From Rhinopithecus roxellana (Eukaryota; Chordata; Mammalia; Primates; Cercopithecidae): DNA of 64,000 bases. This document shows positions 44,996-56,177 of this stretch, one piece after another. The notes beneath the pieces are model-generated. The model did no database searches. It was not told the DNA's origin and was given only the letters and a program-made list of their open reading frames with translations. Each line of letters opens with the position of its first letter. Within the stretch, counting starts at the first letter, position 1. The stretch is taken from assembly GCF_007565055.1 (NCBI RefSeq), contig NC_044564.1, forward strand, positions 76,404,563 through 76,468,562, in the 5' to 3' direction. Made by a program: the position numbers and the translations under genes.

Positions 44996-46815
44996 GATTG
45001 TTTGGAAGGCTAAGTCTTCCCTCTTAATAAGTAAAGGTTTTTGCTTTTTAAAAATTTTTTGAATCATCATTTTGGCTAAATGATTTATGGTAACCTGTAA
45101 TTGTAGTTGATAATATCAATTGTTTTAAACCTTTAACATATTTGATAGGCTTCCCAAAATCAAACTTCAGCTTCAAAAATATCTTTTTGATCCCTAACTT
45201 TGGGATGCTACAGACAGCCCCTGGAGCATCCAAAAGAGAGGTAAACAGGATTATTGGACATATTTAATATGTGGCTCATCTGGAGCAGCTGCTGTGAAGA
45301 CACTGCAGCAGTGTAGGTGTGGCTGGGATTGCATGCTCCAAAGGGCCAGCAAGAGCCAGGAATGGGGAGAGCCCCACCCACTATGGAGTTGGAGGGGCAG
45401 GAGCCCCATGCTGTCTCCAGGTGCAGCTGCAGCCACCTAGCCATGACTCTGGATCTTGGTATCCCTCTGCTCTCGGGGGCCTAGGAAGCCCCTGCTCCTG
45501 CAAGCTTGGAAGTGCCTGGTTCCATTGTCTCACTTCTCCCCACTCTTGGCACCTGCTCTGTGTGGAGCAAAGTTGTGGTCGAGCCTGGGCACTGTCATGA
45601 CCCAACTGGGTGTGCGAGTGCTCTAGGTGGCACTGACATGCCAATTCCTTGCCACCTCAGCTTCCTCTGGACTTTGGGTGCCCAGGAGCACAGGAAGTAA
45701 GCCAGCAGGTTCCCCTCAGCACAAACAACCTAGGCATCATGGGTAGCATGTTGATGATGGGAGGCAGACAGTTTCCTGCATGGAAAGAGGCAGGTCTTCA
45801 GTGAAACCCCACGTTCAAGCTAGGTATGGCCTGAAGCCTGGAGGCCAGGCTGTCAGTTTCGAGCAGAGTTGCTGACCAGGAGTGAGAACTTACGGTCTTC
45901 TCCCAGGCCTGCCCATGGCTGCCCATTGGCCAATCAGCACACAGCTCCTCCCTTTTGAGCCAATAAAAACCCTGGACTCAGCCAGACTGACACGGGCATC
46001 AGGACTACCAGCTACACGAAGGAGCTACCCACTTTGTATCTCCTCAACTCATCGGGAAGACCGGTGTGTAGAAACGTGCTACCCGCTATTGGTCTCCCCT
46101 TTGCTGAGAGGTGGACATTCAGAGGGATGACTGCCTGAGGAAAGGAGCTACTCACTATAGGTCTGTTGAGAACTGTTCTGCTGCTCAATGAAGCTCCTGT
46201 CCACCTTGCTAATCCTTCAGTTGGCCACATACTTCATTATTCCTGGACATGAGACAAGAACTTGGGACTTGCCAAATGTTAGGACTAAAAGAGCCATAAC
46301 ACAAACAGTGCTGAAACATGCCCCCCTGCTCACCACGTTGTGGGTGACAAGAAGGAGAAAAGAGCTGCGGCCCTTCAGGGAGTTCAGACCTATGGGATCC
46401 CTGAGTCAGGACTGTGACACCCTCTGTGGGGCTCTGGGAATCCAGTTATCTCCAAGCTTTTGGGTACCACCACATTTCCCAATGCCCACAGCAGAAGCTA
46501 CTTGCAGTACACCTGGTCCAGCCACAGCCTCACATGAAGCCAGCACCAGCGTTGGTGCCTGCCCTGCCACAGTTGTGTGCCTGGCTGTGTGCAGTGGCTG
46601 AACCCCATGCTCGATTGCTCACACAACAGTCACCGCTTTGTGCCTAATTCGCCCTTGGCAAATGTGGGATTCAGGCCATTAGCAAGAGCTGAGTGCAGCC
46701 TGCAAAGGTCGAGTTGGTGGAACGAGCCCAGTAGATGTGAGCAAAACCCAAGCAAAGATGCCACCGGTGACAGAGGTGTCTGGTTGGCCAAGTGAAGACC
46801 TAAGGACACTGACAA
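44996..46815 (+). mobile_element. ERV1-like LTR (possibly LTR12/HERV9-related) in MER2
   Basis: A GC-richer block between the two halves of MER2. It has LTR control elements in sense order: CCAAT-type 'ccattggccaatcagcacac' (about 45922-45941), a TATA-like 'caataaaaacc' (45961-45971), and a polyadenylation-like 'ctcaatgaagct' near 46183-46194 (AATGAA replacing AATAAA). Three diverged 'gagctaccyact...' units start near 46022, 46076 and 46145. Downstream 'gagacaagaacttgggacttgcc...aagagccataacacaaacagtgctgaaaca' resembles class I LTR/leader sequence. I could not find a convincing TG...CA boundary pair or TSD, so the ends and subfamily are uncertain, and part of 45000-45240 may be something else. 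Frames across it (45319-46815) are not genes. Confidence 0.65.
45922..45971 (+). promoter_or_regulatory. CCAAT and TATA-like elements of the LTR
   Basis: 'ggccaatcagcac' precedes 'gccaataaaaaccc' by about 20 bases, an arrangement common in class I LTR promoters. Initiation would be expected near 45995. No downstream gene is present in the window to be driven by it. Confidence 0.45.
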
Positions 46816-49319
46816 TATCTTTTAAAATTAAGCATACATACCTATGATAAAGTTTAATTTATAAGGCACAGTAAAAGATTAACTAAAATAATGAATAATA
46901 AAAGAGAACATTTATAACAATTTAAGAAAATCTCTATAAATATGGCTTGTCTCTATCTCTCTTAAATATATTATTGTATTGCACCATGGGTAATTGAAAC
47001 TGGATTACAAAACTGCAGATAAGAAGGGATTACTGTACACACCACAATTACTTTATTACCGTATTCTGAAATTTGCTATGTATTTAACCTTACCAGTGAG
47101 TTTTATACTTTCATATCTTTTCATATTATTGCATAATACATTTTATTTCAATTTGAAAACTTTTTGGCATTTTTTTATAGGATATCCTATATTTATAATA
47201 GTCCTTCAACTTTTACTTTTCTGAGAATGTTTGCATCTCTCTTTTATTTCTGAAGGACAACTTTGCCATGTATAATATTGTTAGTTGACACTTTTCTTCC
47301 TATCAACACTTTGAACATAGCATCTAACTCACTTGTGACCTTCAAAGTTTCTGTAGAGAAATCCACTGATAGCCTTAGGAGTTTTGCTTGTATGTGATTA
47401 GTCTCTTTTGCTACTTTCCAGATCCTCTCTTATATTTGAATTTTATAGTTTGATTATAATGTGTTTCAGAGTATCCTTCTTTGGGTTAATCTTTCTTGGT
47501 GTTCCTTGAGGTTTATGAATTTGAATGCCATTTTCCCCCCCAAGACTAGGCAAATTTTCAGCCATCGTTTAATTAAACATATTTTTCTGCTCCTTTCTCT
47601 TTACTTTTTAGACTCTCTTAATTTATATATTCATTTTCTTGATCATGGCCCATAAGTCCTTTTGCTCCCTTCAGCATTTTACGTTCCTTTTGTTTGGCTC
47701 TTCTAATAGTCTTAATTTCAACTAACCTTTCTTCATGTTCCTTGATTCTTTTTTCTGCATTTTTGAGTCTGCTGTTGAAACGCTCTATTAGGTTTTCCAT
47801 TCTGTCATTGTATTCTTCATCTCCAATATTTGTGTTTGGTTCTATTTTTATGGTTAAATTTCTTTATTAAACTTTTTATTTTGTTTCTTCCTCGGATACT
47901 GTTGTTTATTTGGGTTCTCTCTTGCATCATGCTGAGCTTCTTTAGGATAATTATTGTGAATTATTTGTCATAAAATTCATAGATCTCCATTTCTCTGGGG
48001 TTGGTTACTGGAACTTTATTAGTCTCCTTTGATATTGTTATATTTGCCTACTTGTTTATTATCAGTGTAGCTCTGCTTTGGTATTTGTGCATTTGAAGAA
48101 GCAAACACTTCTTACTGTTTTTACAGACTGATTTAGGCAAGTAAAGACCTTTTACTTTGGGTCTCTGGCCTAATGAGATTGCCCCAAGAATCACAGTTGA
48201 GTAGGGTTGGTGCTAGGTCACATGGGTGCTGCAGAATCTACAGTGGGGGCTGTGGATGGTGAACCTGTTACCGGAGTCTCAAACAGACATGAATCCTGTC
48301 TGTTTCCTGGGAAAACTGAACTGACTCTAAGTCTTTGGTCAATAGGCTGGCACTAGGAAATGGGTACTTTTCAGGATTCACAAATGTGTCTGCAATAGGT
48401 GCATAGGCAGATGTCCTTCCTTCTGGGTCCCTGAGTGAGCTCCTACTGGGTCTCTGAATGGGTTCCTGGACAGGAAGGACTGGCCCTAAAACATAGTTGA
48501 GAGGGGCTAAAACTAGTCATAGGGGTGTTTTGGGCTTCTCAGTTTAGACTGAGGTTTGCAAGCCTCTCTCTAGGGTCACAGGCATATATGCTCATATAGG
48601 TCCTGGGGGACAGAATTGCCCCTAGACTGTGGCTGAATAGAGCTAGGCCACAGGATGCTTCAGGATCTGCTGTGAGAGTCAGGTTGGTGGGTCTGCCTCT
48701 AAGAGGAGCATGGAATGGTGTGTCTCCTGGAAAGTCCATGTAAGAGCAGCACTAATATATGACTAGAGATAAAAGGGGCTGGGACTGAGTTACCAAGCTG
48801 TTTCAGAATCTGCTGTGGGACCAAAGCTCAGCAGCCTTGCCTCAGGGACATGAATCTGTATGTTTTCCTGTGGGTTCCTGAGCATATAGGACTGCTATCA
48901 GACTGTAGCTGAGAGGGGTTGTAGCCTTTGCAGGCTACATCTGGGACTGAGGTTGGTGGGCCTGTCACTGAAGGCATGGGTGGGCGTTACTCTTCCCTAC
49001 TCCCTTGGCTGATGTTTCTGGTGGCAGAACCAAGGACAATTAGAGCTGGAGCTGAACCTACAGGGAGATGAGGCTGTTTCCAAGTTTGTATCCATGACCA
49101 CAGGTGGTGAACCTGCCAACTGGGTGTGGACTTGTTCTTTCAAATCCATCCTCCTTAGTTTTGGGCTGTACTAGGGTTTCACAACCTCTGACCTAAATTT
49201 CAAAGCTCCCACAAAAGCACTTTTTTTCCCATGGATGGCTGCCAAACTATTGTTACTGTGAGAGGATATGAACAGAGAATCTCCTATTCTATCTTCTTGC
49301 TCTAAAACCTGGTCACTTT

Positions 49320-49810
49320 ATTTTATATTTATTTTACTTTGCTTGAATCAGCATAGAGGTAAGAGATCAGTGGGATGAGTAAAATGACATGGATAAAAGT
49401 CACTTGGCAGACTAGAAAGTAATTTTTAATTAATAGTGCTCCCATTCATTGTCTTAAAAACAAATTGAATCTTTATTAATTACCTTGAGCATTTGATTTT
49501 CTATTTTTTCCAAATATTTGATGTAAAAGAAACTGTTCTCTTTTTTACCTCTATTAGAAAAACTTTTAGAATGGTTCCTTTGTCTATTTTTAAATATATG
49601 ATTTTAAGAGATAAATACTATGGCAATAATATTAAGTGTCCTTATGTCAACAATAATTTTAGATTAATTGGCAAGGCACAAAAAGAACATTTTCATAATG
49701 TACTTTATTCCATAAATATTACTGTGCATTCACTCCTTTTATGTTGTTTCTAACACACATAACATAGAACTCAACCACTTAAAGTAAGAAGTCAAAAAAG
49801 GGATATGATT
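49320..49810. other. AT-rich single-copy stretch
   Basis: Sequence to the right of the L1M duplication; nothing recognised. An 86-codon frame at 49493-49753 has no family resemblance. Confidence 0.5.
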
Positions 49811-49936
49811 GACATTTACTGAGCATCAAGCATGTGTTAGATGCTTTACATGTCCTAATTTAATTTTTATAAACACTTTAGGAATGAATATTCCCATACT
49901 ACATTTGGAGAAAACTTTTAGAGATGAAGAAACTGT
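49811..49936 (-). mobile_element. MIR SINE (antisense)
   Basis: 'acatttactgagcatcaagcatgtgttagatgctttacatgtcctaatttaattt...gaatgaatattcccata...ggagaaaactttt' followed by 'gatgaagaaactg' is the antisense MIR order. It ends at the Alu, which probably inserted into it. Confidence 0.65.
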
Positions 49937-50215
49937 CTGGGCACAGTGGTTCACGTCTGTAATCCCAGCAATTTGGGAGGCCAAGGTGGGCAGATCACCT
50001 GAGGTCAGGAATTCAAGACCAGCCTGGCCAACATGGTGAAATTTGACCTTTACTAAAAATATAAAAGTTAGCTGGGCATGGTGGTGGGTGCTTGTAATCC
50101 CAGCTACTTGGGAGGCTGGGGCAGGAGAATCTCTTGCACCCAGAGAGGTTACAGTAAGCGGAGATTGCACCATGGCACTTTTTGAGACAGTCTGTGTCAA
50201 AGAAAAAAAAACAAC
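49937..50215 (+). mobile_element. Alu SINE (AluS-like), sense, 3' end damaged
   Basis: A sense Alu begins 'tctgggcacagtggttcacgtctgtaatcccagcaatttgggagg'. The right monomer is missing most of the 'cactccagcctgggtgacaagagcgaaactctgtctc' segment and goes directly to 'tttttgagacagtctgtgtcaaag' and an A run at about 50202-50210. A TSD is not clear. The frames at 49826-50243 are Alu translations. Confidence 0.93.
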
Positions 50216-50243
50216 TTACCCATGAACCCATGATTAAAAACAT

Positions 50244-50479
50244 TTAAATCTCAGTTATAAACCTAGATCTAATTCTTCTAAATATGTTCTTTCTGCTACT
50301 TCCTTTGCTAAGAAAAAAAATCCAAGAAATCAGAAAGAAGTAATGGGTTAAGTGTATATATACATACCCATACATACACATACTTTTTTCCATGAATAAG
50401 CTATACTCTTCAGTATATACCCAGTAAAATCTGGAAAAAAATTTAACCTTGTCCAAGGTTAATAATCTTCTGTTATTAT
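50244..50479. other. Short AT-rich spacer
   Basis: Nothing recognised; it separates the sense Alu from the young antisense AluY. Confidence 0.5.
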
Positions 50480-50495
50480 TCCTTGTATGTTCTTT

Positions 50496-50791
50496 TTTTT
50501 TTTTTTTTTGAGACGGAGTCTCGCTCTGTCGCCCAGGCTGGAGTGCAGTGGCCGGATCTCAGCTCACTGCAAGCTCCGCCTCCCGGGTTTACGCCATTCT
50601 CCTGCCTCAGCCTCCCAAGTAGCTGGGACTACAGGCACCCGCCAACTCGCCCGGCTAGTTTTTTGTATTTTTTAGTAGAGACGGGGTTTCGCCGTGTTAG
50701 CCAGGATGGTCTCGATCTCCTGACCTCGCGATCCACCCGTCTCGGCCTCCCAAAGTGCTGGGATTACAGACTTGAGCCACCGCGCCCGGCC
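50496..50791 (-). mobile_element. Young Old World monkey-type AluY with 16-bp TSD
   Basis: Antisense, nearly consensus Alu with intact CpGs. TCCTTGTATGTTCTTT is repeated perfectly at 50480-50495 and 50792-50807. The plus strand reads 'gtggccggatctcagctcactgcaagctccg', 'ccaactcgcccggctagttttttg', 'cagacttgagccaccgcgcccggcc'. These differ from human AluY at positions I associate with cercopithecine AluYR subfamilies. With the perfect duplication they imply a recent insertion, probably within the Old World monkey lineage. Frames at 50483-50809 are Alu translations. Confidence 0.97.
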
Positions 50792-50807
50792 TCCTTGTAT
50801 GTTCTTT

Positions 50808-51215
50808 AAAGATCTATCAATTTTCCACTTGAAATTTACTTATCTCTTAAATTCTTTAAGACTTGTAAACCTCTGATTTTCATATTCCAAATAATAGGCA
50901 CAAAAATGTTTTATTTCATTTCATTCTGGTAAATCCAAGTGTAATACAGCGAGAATGGGAAACATAAGGAAGTGCATGTACATATATGATAAAATTAAGA
51001 AATATGTCTCATATTTTACTATTTGGCTTTAACTTCCATTTATTCTGGCACAAGGTTTGTAGTGGAGTGGGCAGGGAGAAAGAACAACTAGTAACATGTT
51101 TTAAGGCAAGTATAAAAAATAACTTTACCACTCATAAGAGTTTTATATCCAAATTTAGCTCCAAAATTAATCTGAGATTCCCAGACTAAAATATCTGTGG
51201 ATAATTTTAAAGATT
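50808..51215. other. AT-rich single-copy stretch
   Basis: Nothing recognised. Confidence 0.45.
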
Positions 51216-51956
51216 GAATAGTTTTTCTTATTAATTTTTTCAAAATGTGTTTTTATATCCTGGTACAGATGTATTTATATATTCTCGATACAAGCCATTT
51301 ATCAGGTACATGATTTACAAATATTTCACCCTGTTTGTGTTCTGTGTTTTTATTCTGTGAATTATGTATTTACAAGAGTCAAATTTACTGCATTTTCTGA
51401 GGTACAGTTTGTCATTTTTATGGATTATTCTTTAGGTATTGTTATATTTAAAAAATCTTTGACTAACTCAAGATCACCAAGATTTTCCTTTGTTTTCTTC
51501 TAGAATTGTTTAAAATTGAGATTTTACATTTTAGGTTTACTCATTTTGAGGTAATTTTTCCATATTTTATGAAAAATAGATCAAAGTTATTTATAAATTG
51601 ATATCCAGCTTTGGCAAAAATAAATTGGCCATATAAATGTAGGTTTACTTCTAGAGTCTATTATGTTCCATTGATCTATTTGTCTGTGTTAATGCTGACC
51701 ACATTATCTTGAACCCTATAGCTTTAAAACAAATCTTGAAATCAGGTTGTTTAGGTGTCTACCTTAATTCTGTTTTAAAAGGTGTTTTGGCTATTTTAGA
51801 TCCATTGCATTTTCATATAAATTTTATAATAAACTAGTTTATTTCTGTCAGTATATGAATTGAAATTATATTAAAGCTATGTAAGTCAGTGTGGGAAGAA
51901 TTGACATCTAAATAACACTAAATCTTCCAACCCATGAATGCTTAATATTCTATTTT

Positions 51957-52268
51957 TTTTTTTTTTTTTTTTTTTTTTGAGACGGAGTCTTGCTCTGTCG
52001 CCCGGGCTGGAGTGCAGTGGCCGGATCTCAGCTCACTGCAAGCTCCGCCTCCCAGGTTTATGCCATTACGCCATTCTCCTGCCTCAGCCTCCGGAGTAGC
52101 TGGGACTACAGGCGCCCGCCACCTCGCCCGGCTAGATTTTTGTATTTTTTAGTAGAGACGGGGTTTCACCGTGTTAGCCAGGATGGTCTTGATCTCCTGA
52201 CCTCGTGATCCGCCCGTCTCGGCCTCCCAAAGTGCTGGGATTACAGGCTTGAGCCACCGCGCCCGGCC
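51957..52268 (-). mobile_element. Young Old World monkey-type AluY with 13-bp TSD
   Basis: Antisense Alu with the same cercopithecine-type signature as the copy at 50496 ('ggccggatctcagctcactgca', 'cacctcgcccggctag', 'aggcttgagccaccgcgcccggcc'). AATATTCTATTTT is repeated exactly at 51944-51956 and 52269-52281. It contains an extra 8 bases ('gccattac' before GCCATTCTCCTG at about 52063), a short tandem duplication in the region that separates subfamilies. It interrupts L1M sequence. Confidence 0.97.
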
Positions 52269-53866
52269 AATATTCTATTTTATTTAGAGCTTTTAGAATT
52301 TCTCAAACAAATATTCTGTAATTTTCAGATCTGGTAGATTTATTTCTAAATATTACATATTTTTATATTCTCATCAATTGCATTTCTTAAAATATCAGGT
52401 TTATTTGTTCATTGCTATTGCACAGGAATACAATTGACTTTATAAAATTTACTGATTAGTTCCAGGGGCTTTTTAAATACATTCTACAGGATTGTCTACA
52501 TAGACAATCATGTTTTTTGTGAATAAATATAATTTTAATTATTCCTTTATAAACTGAACATTTTAAAAGTTCTCTTTCTTGCCTTATTGCACTGGTTGTG
52601 ATGTTCAGTATGATGTTGCATAGCATTGATGACAGCAGGCATCTTTATATTATTCCTGATATTAAAGAGAAAACAATTCAGTTTTGTAGGTTCAGTACAT
52701 TAGATCAGTATTTTTCATATTTGTTTTTTAAAAGTTTGATGCAGTTCTTTTTTATTATTTCCTGAGTGCTTTTAAAATTTATTCAGAAATGGATGTTGAA
52801 TGTCATTTTATTTTGCTCCATCTACTGAGAATGTAATACAAATTTTTGAATTTTAGTACAACAATTTGTAAGTTATATATTCTTGGTTTCTATTTGCTAA
52901 AATTTTATTTAGAATATTTGCATCTTTGTTCATGAAGAATATTAGTATGTAATGGCTTTTTTTCTGATTTTGGTATCAGGATAAGTTTTGTTTCATAGAA
53001 TGAGTTTGGATTATTCCATATCCTTCAGTTTTGAATCAATCTGTAAAAAAAATTGATATGAATTTTTCTTTAACTCTTTGGTAGACTCTCATGAATTTAT
53101 GTATGAGAGGCATATTCTTTGTGAGAAGATTTTTAAGTACAAATTCAAAATTTTAAAATACAGGACAATTATTCTATTTCTTCTTGAGTGATGGTTATTT
53201 TAGTATTTCAGTGAATTTGTTCATTTTATTTATGGTGTCAAAATTATTGACATAGTTGCTTATAATATTCCCTTATTATCTCTCAATATCTATACAATCT
53301 CAAATGATATCACTGCTTTCATTAGTAGTATTGATAATTTTTGCCTTCTCTTTATTTCCTGATAACTCTGGCTAGAGGTTTACCGATTTGTTAATATTGA
53401 CAATTAACTTTTGATTTCATTTGTTTTCTTTATTGCTTTTCTGTTACCTATTTTATTGATTTTCTATTCTGATCTTTATAATCTATCTTCCAGTTACTTT
53501 AAGTTTACTTTGCTTTTCATTTTTAGTTTTTTGTTCTAGCATGTAGAATATGTTTATTGATTTCAGACCTTTATTTTTTCTAATTTAGCATTATTAGAGT
53601 TTTATATATTTCTATCATGTTTCTATATGTTCTATTATGAGTTTTATATGTTTTAGTCTAAGGATATTTTTTCAGCTGCATTCCACAAATTGCAATATGT
53701 TGTATTTCAATTTTATTTTCATTCAGTTCAAAGTACTTCATGACTTATATTTTGCTTTTTTCCTTGACTAATAGGTTACAGATAAGTGTGTTATTTGGTT
53801 TCTAAATATTTGGGCTTTTTCCCCCAGAGGTCTTCTGTTATCGACCTCTAATTTAATTCCTTTGTA

Positions 53867-54271
53867 TAGTGGATAGCTTGTGTTGCTATAGCAGAATACC
53901 AGAGACTGGGTGGCTATATAACAAAAACTTACTTGCTTACAGTCACAGAAGCTGAGAGTCCAAGATTAAGGTGATGGTCATATTGATTTCTGGTGGGGGC
54001 GCTTTTCCTGGCTTATATGTGGCCATCTTCTTACTGTGTCCTAACATGGCCACTTCTCTGCGTATGTGAAGAGAGAGAGTAGAGTTTTCTGATGCCTCTT
54101 CTTCTTCTTGTAAAAATGCCAGTCTTATCAAATTACGGCTGAACTCTTCTGCCCTTATTCAGTCTTTACCACCTTCTTAGATGCCCTATTTCCAAATACA
54201 GTCACATTAGGACTTATAGGTTCAATATATCACTTTTTTGTGGGGAAAATGATACAATTCAATTGATAAGA
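53867..54271 (-). mobile_element. ERVL-MaLR LTR (MST/MLT1 type), copy A
   Basis: Antisense MaLR LTR: 'gcttgtgttgctatagcagaataccagagactgggtgg', 'cttactgtgtcctaacatggcc', 'ttcaatatatcac'. On the minus strand this is the common MaLR plan ending in 'ttataaattacccagtctc...ctgttatagcaacaca'. L1M sequence continues on both sides. The 62-codon frame at 53943-54131 is within it. Most diverged at its right end. Confidence 0.8.
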
Positions 54272-54500
54272 CATTGTGTAATTTGAATATTTTAAAATTT
54301 ACTGAGGTTTGTTTTGTGGTTCATAATGTCTTGTATCTTGGAAAATGTTGACTGTGTACTTGGAAAAAAACGTATGCAACTTCGTTGGGTAGAGCGTCAC
54401 ATGAATAAGAACTAGGCCAATTTGGTTGATAACAGTGTTCGAGACTTCTTTCTACTTACAAATATTTTGTTTATTCTCTTGGTTACTAGGAGAGGGATAC

Positions 54501-54859
54501 TGTCTTAGTCTGTTTGGACTGCTATACCAAAAAACTCTTACCTGAGTAGTTTATAAATAGCAGAAATTTATTTTTTACAATTCTGATGGCTAGAAAGTCC
54601 AAGATCATGGCAGATTTCATGTCTGGTAAGGGAGCATTTTCTAATTCATAGATGACATTTTTTGCTGTGTCCTCACACAGTGGAAGGGATAAAGGGTTTC
54701 TCTCAGGTCTCTTTTTTCAAAGCAAGGACACTAATTTGTGAGGGCTCTGTCCCTGTCACCTAATCAGCTCCCGAATTCCCCACCTCCTAATACTATCACT
54801 TTGTTGGGCAAGATTTCCATATATGAATTTGGAGGACACTAGACATTCAGACCATGGCA
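54501..54859 (-). mobile_element. ERVL-MaLR LTR (MST/MLT1 type), copy B
   Basis: Bounded by TGTCTTAGTC at 54501 and ...ACCATGGCA at 54859, the expected TG...CA termini. Interior: 'ctgagtagtttataaatagcagaaatttattttttacaattctgatggctag', 'cctcacacag', 'cccacctcctaatactatcactttg'. Same orientation as copies A and C. Confidence 0.85.
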
Positions 54860-55003
54860 GGTGAAGACATTTCCAACTATAAGTAAGACTTTATCTATTT
54901 TTTCTTGTTGCTCTATAATGTTTGTTTCATGTATCTTTAAACTGTTACCATGTGCGTAAACATTATGATGATTATGCTCTTCAGAGGAATTGTCTTTCAT
55001 AAT

Positions 55004-55322
55004 TGTCTTAGTTCATTTGTGCTGCTATAATTTAATATCTAAAAGTGGGTAATTTATAATGAGCAGAAATTTATTTAATCTCAGAATTATAGATATTAGA
55101 AAGCCCAATATTAAGATGCTGACAACTGATGAAGGCCTTATTGCTCTGTCAAGAAACAAAGGGGAGCTGAATTCACCTTTTTATAATGACAGTAATCCTG
55201 CCTATGAGGGAAGACCCTGCATGGCCAAGTCATCTCCTAAAGGCCCCACCTCCCAACACTGTTACAGTGACAACTAAATTTCAACATGAGTTTTAGAAGA
55301 GACAAACATTCAAACCATAGCA
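55004..55322 (-). mobile_element. ERVL-MaLR LTR (MST/MLT1 type), copy C
   Basis: TGTCTTAGTTCATTTGTGCTGC at the left end and CAAACCATAGCA at the right end. ATAAT (54999-55003) and ATGAT (55323-55327) are a plausible 5-bp TSD with one change, as expected for MaLR elements. Interior 'aaaggccccacctcccaacactgttacagtgacaactaaatttcaacatgag' is diagnostic. The 72-codon frame at 55059-55277 is inside it. Confidence 0.88.
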
Positions 55323-55887
55323 ATGATTAAATGACCTTCACATGTACAATAAGTATTTTTGCTTTAAAATCTATTTCGTCTGATATTAATGTAGCTTCTC
55401 CTGATGTTTAAAAAGAAATCACTGTTAACAGAGTTTGTTGTTCCCATTCTTTTTCTCTTAACTATTTATACCTTTATTTTTAAAATGAGTTTATAATAGA
55501 AAGCATAGAGTTGACTCTTGTTTTGTTCATCCAGTCCAACAATCTACACTTGTTATTTACTTGTTAATATGATTGGGTTATATCTAGTACTTCTTTATTA
55601 TTTCACACTTTTTCTATTTCTTTTTTCTCTTTTTCTGCCCTATTTTGATGAATCAAGTATTTTTTTTTCCCCACGTTGTATTTTATTTTCCTTTCGGCTT
55701 AACTTTTATATATCTTTCTTTTGTTAATTTAGCTGTTGGTTTGGATTTATAGTATACACATTTAACTTATCTATCTATCTTGAAATGATATTATGCCACT
55801 TTTTATATGTTAAAGTAACTTTATAATAATATACTACATTTATTCCCTGTGAGACTCTGTTCTGCTTTTTAAAATTTTACTTTTATT

Positions 55888-56177
55888 GCCGGGTGCGGTG
55901 GCTCATGCCTGTAATCCCAGCACTTTGGGAGGTTGAGGAGGGCAGATCATGAGGTCAGTAGTTTGAGACCAGCCTGACCAACATGGTGAAACCTCGTCTC
56001 TGCTAAAAATACAAAAATTAGCCAGGCATGGTGGTGTGCGCCTGTAATCCCAGCTACTCAGGAGGCTGAGGCAGGAGAATCACTTGAATCCAGAGGGCGG
56101 AGGTTGCAGTGAGCTGAGATTGTGCCACTGCACTCCAGCGTGGGTGACAGAGTGAGACTCTATTCCCCCGGTCAAAA
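55888..56177 (+). mobile_element. Alu SINE (AluS type), sense
   Basis: Complete sense Alu from GCCGGGTGCGGTGG to a short A tail. ACTTTTAT-containing flanks at about 55874-55887 and 56178-56191 form an imperfect TSD. Several CpGs are mutated, so it is of intermediate age. Confidence 0.96.

Larger units (their letters stand above)
44905..47035 (+). mobile_element. MER2 (Tigger-type) DNA transposon, split by an LTR
   Basis: The left part (about 44905-44995) reads 'cagtagtttttcctacctgtgggagacat', 'tctccagtggatgtctaaag', 'gccaaactctgtatata'. The right part (about 46820-47035) reads 'catacatacctatgataaagtttaatttataaggcacag', 'agattaactaaaataatgaataataaaa', 'ggtaattgaaactgg...gataagaagggattactgta'. 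Both halves follow the MER2 consensus in order, with its characteristic 'gataagggggactactg' end. An LTR occupies the middle. L1M resumes immediately to the right. Confidence 0.8.
33183..49303 (-). mobile_element. Ancient near full-length L1M LINE-1, split by four insertions
   Basis: One antisense L1M element survives in four collinear segments: 33183-35883 (3' UTR and ORF2 C-terminus to reverse transcriptase), 37022-37512 and 43801-44904 (rest of ORF2), and 47036-49303 (ORF1 and 5' UTR). They sum to about 6.6 kb, the size of a full-length L1. AAAACCTGTTACTTT at 33168-33182 and AAAACCTGGTCACTTT at 49304-49319 form a diverged TSD that brackets the whole block. ORF2 is dead: in the frame at 35098-35349 the catalytic FADD has become LAGD, before the conserved ILYTENP. 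Frame 35542-35817 retains KTSGSDGFSSELYQTFKKEL of the finger region. Its low identity fits an early-eutherian L1M subfamily. Confidence 0.88.

Noticed and set aside
45319..46815. Cluster of 60-137 codon frames in a GC-rich block, possibly a gene
   Set aside because: They overlap in several frames on both strands inside an LTR that interrupts MER2; no conserved protein signature or start context is seen. Relative GC-richness explains their length.
50043..50809. Peptides such as SCLSLPSSWDYRHPP and similar, resembling many database proteins
   Set aside because: These are standard Alu translations and occur in all ten Alus of the window.
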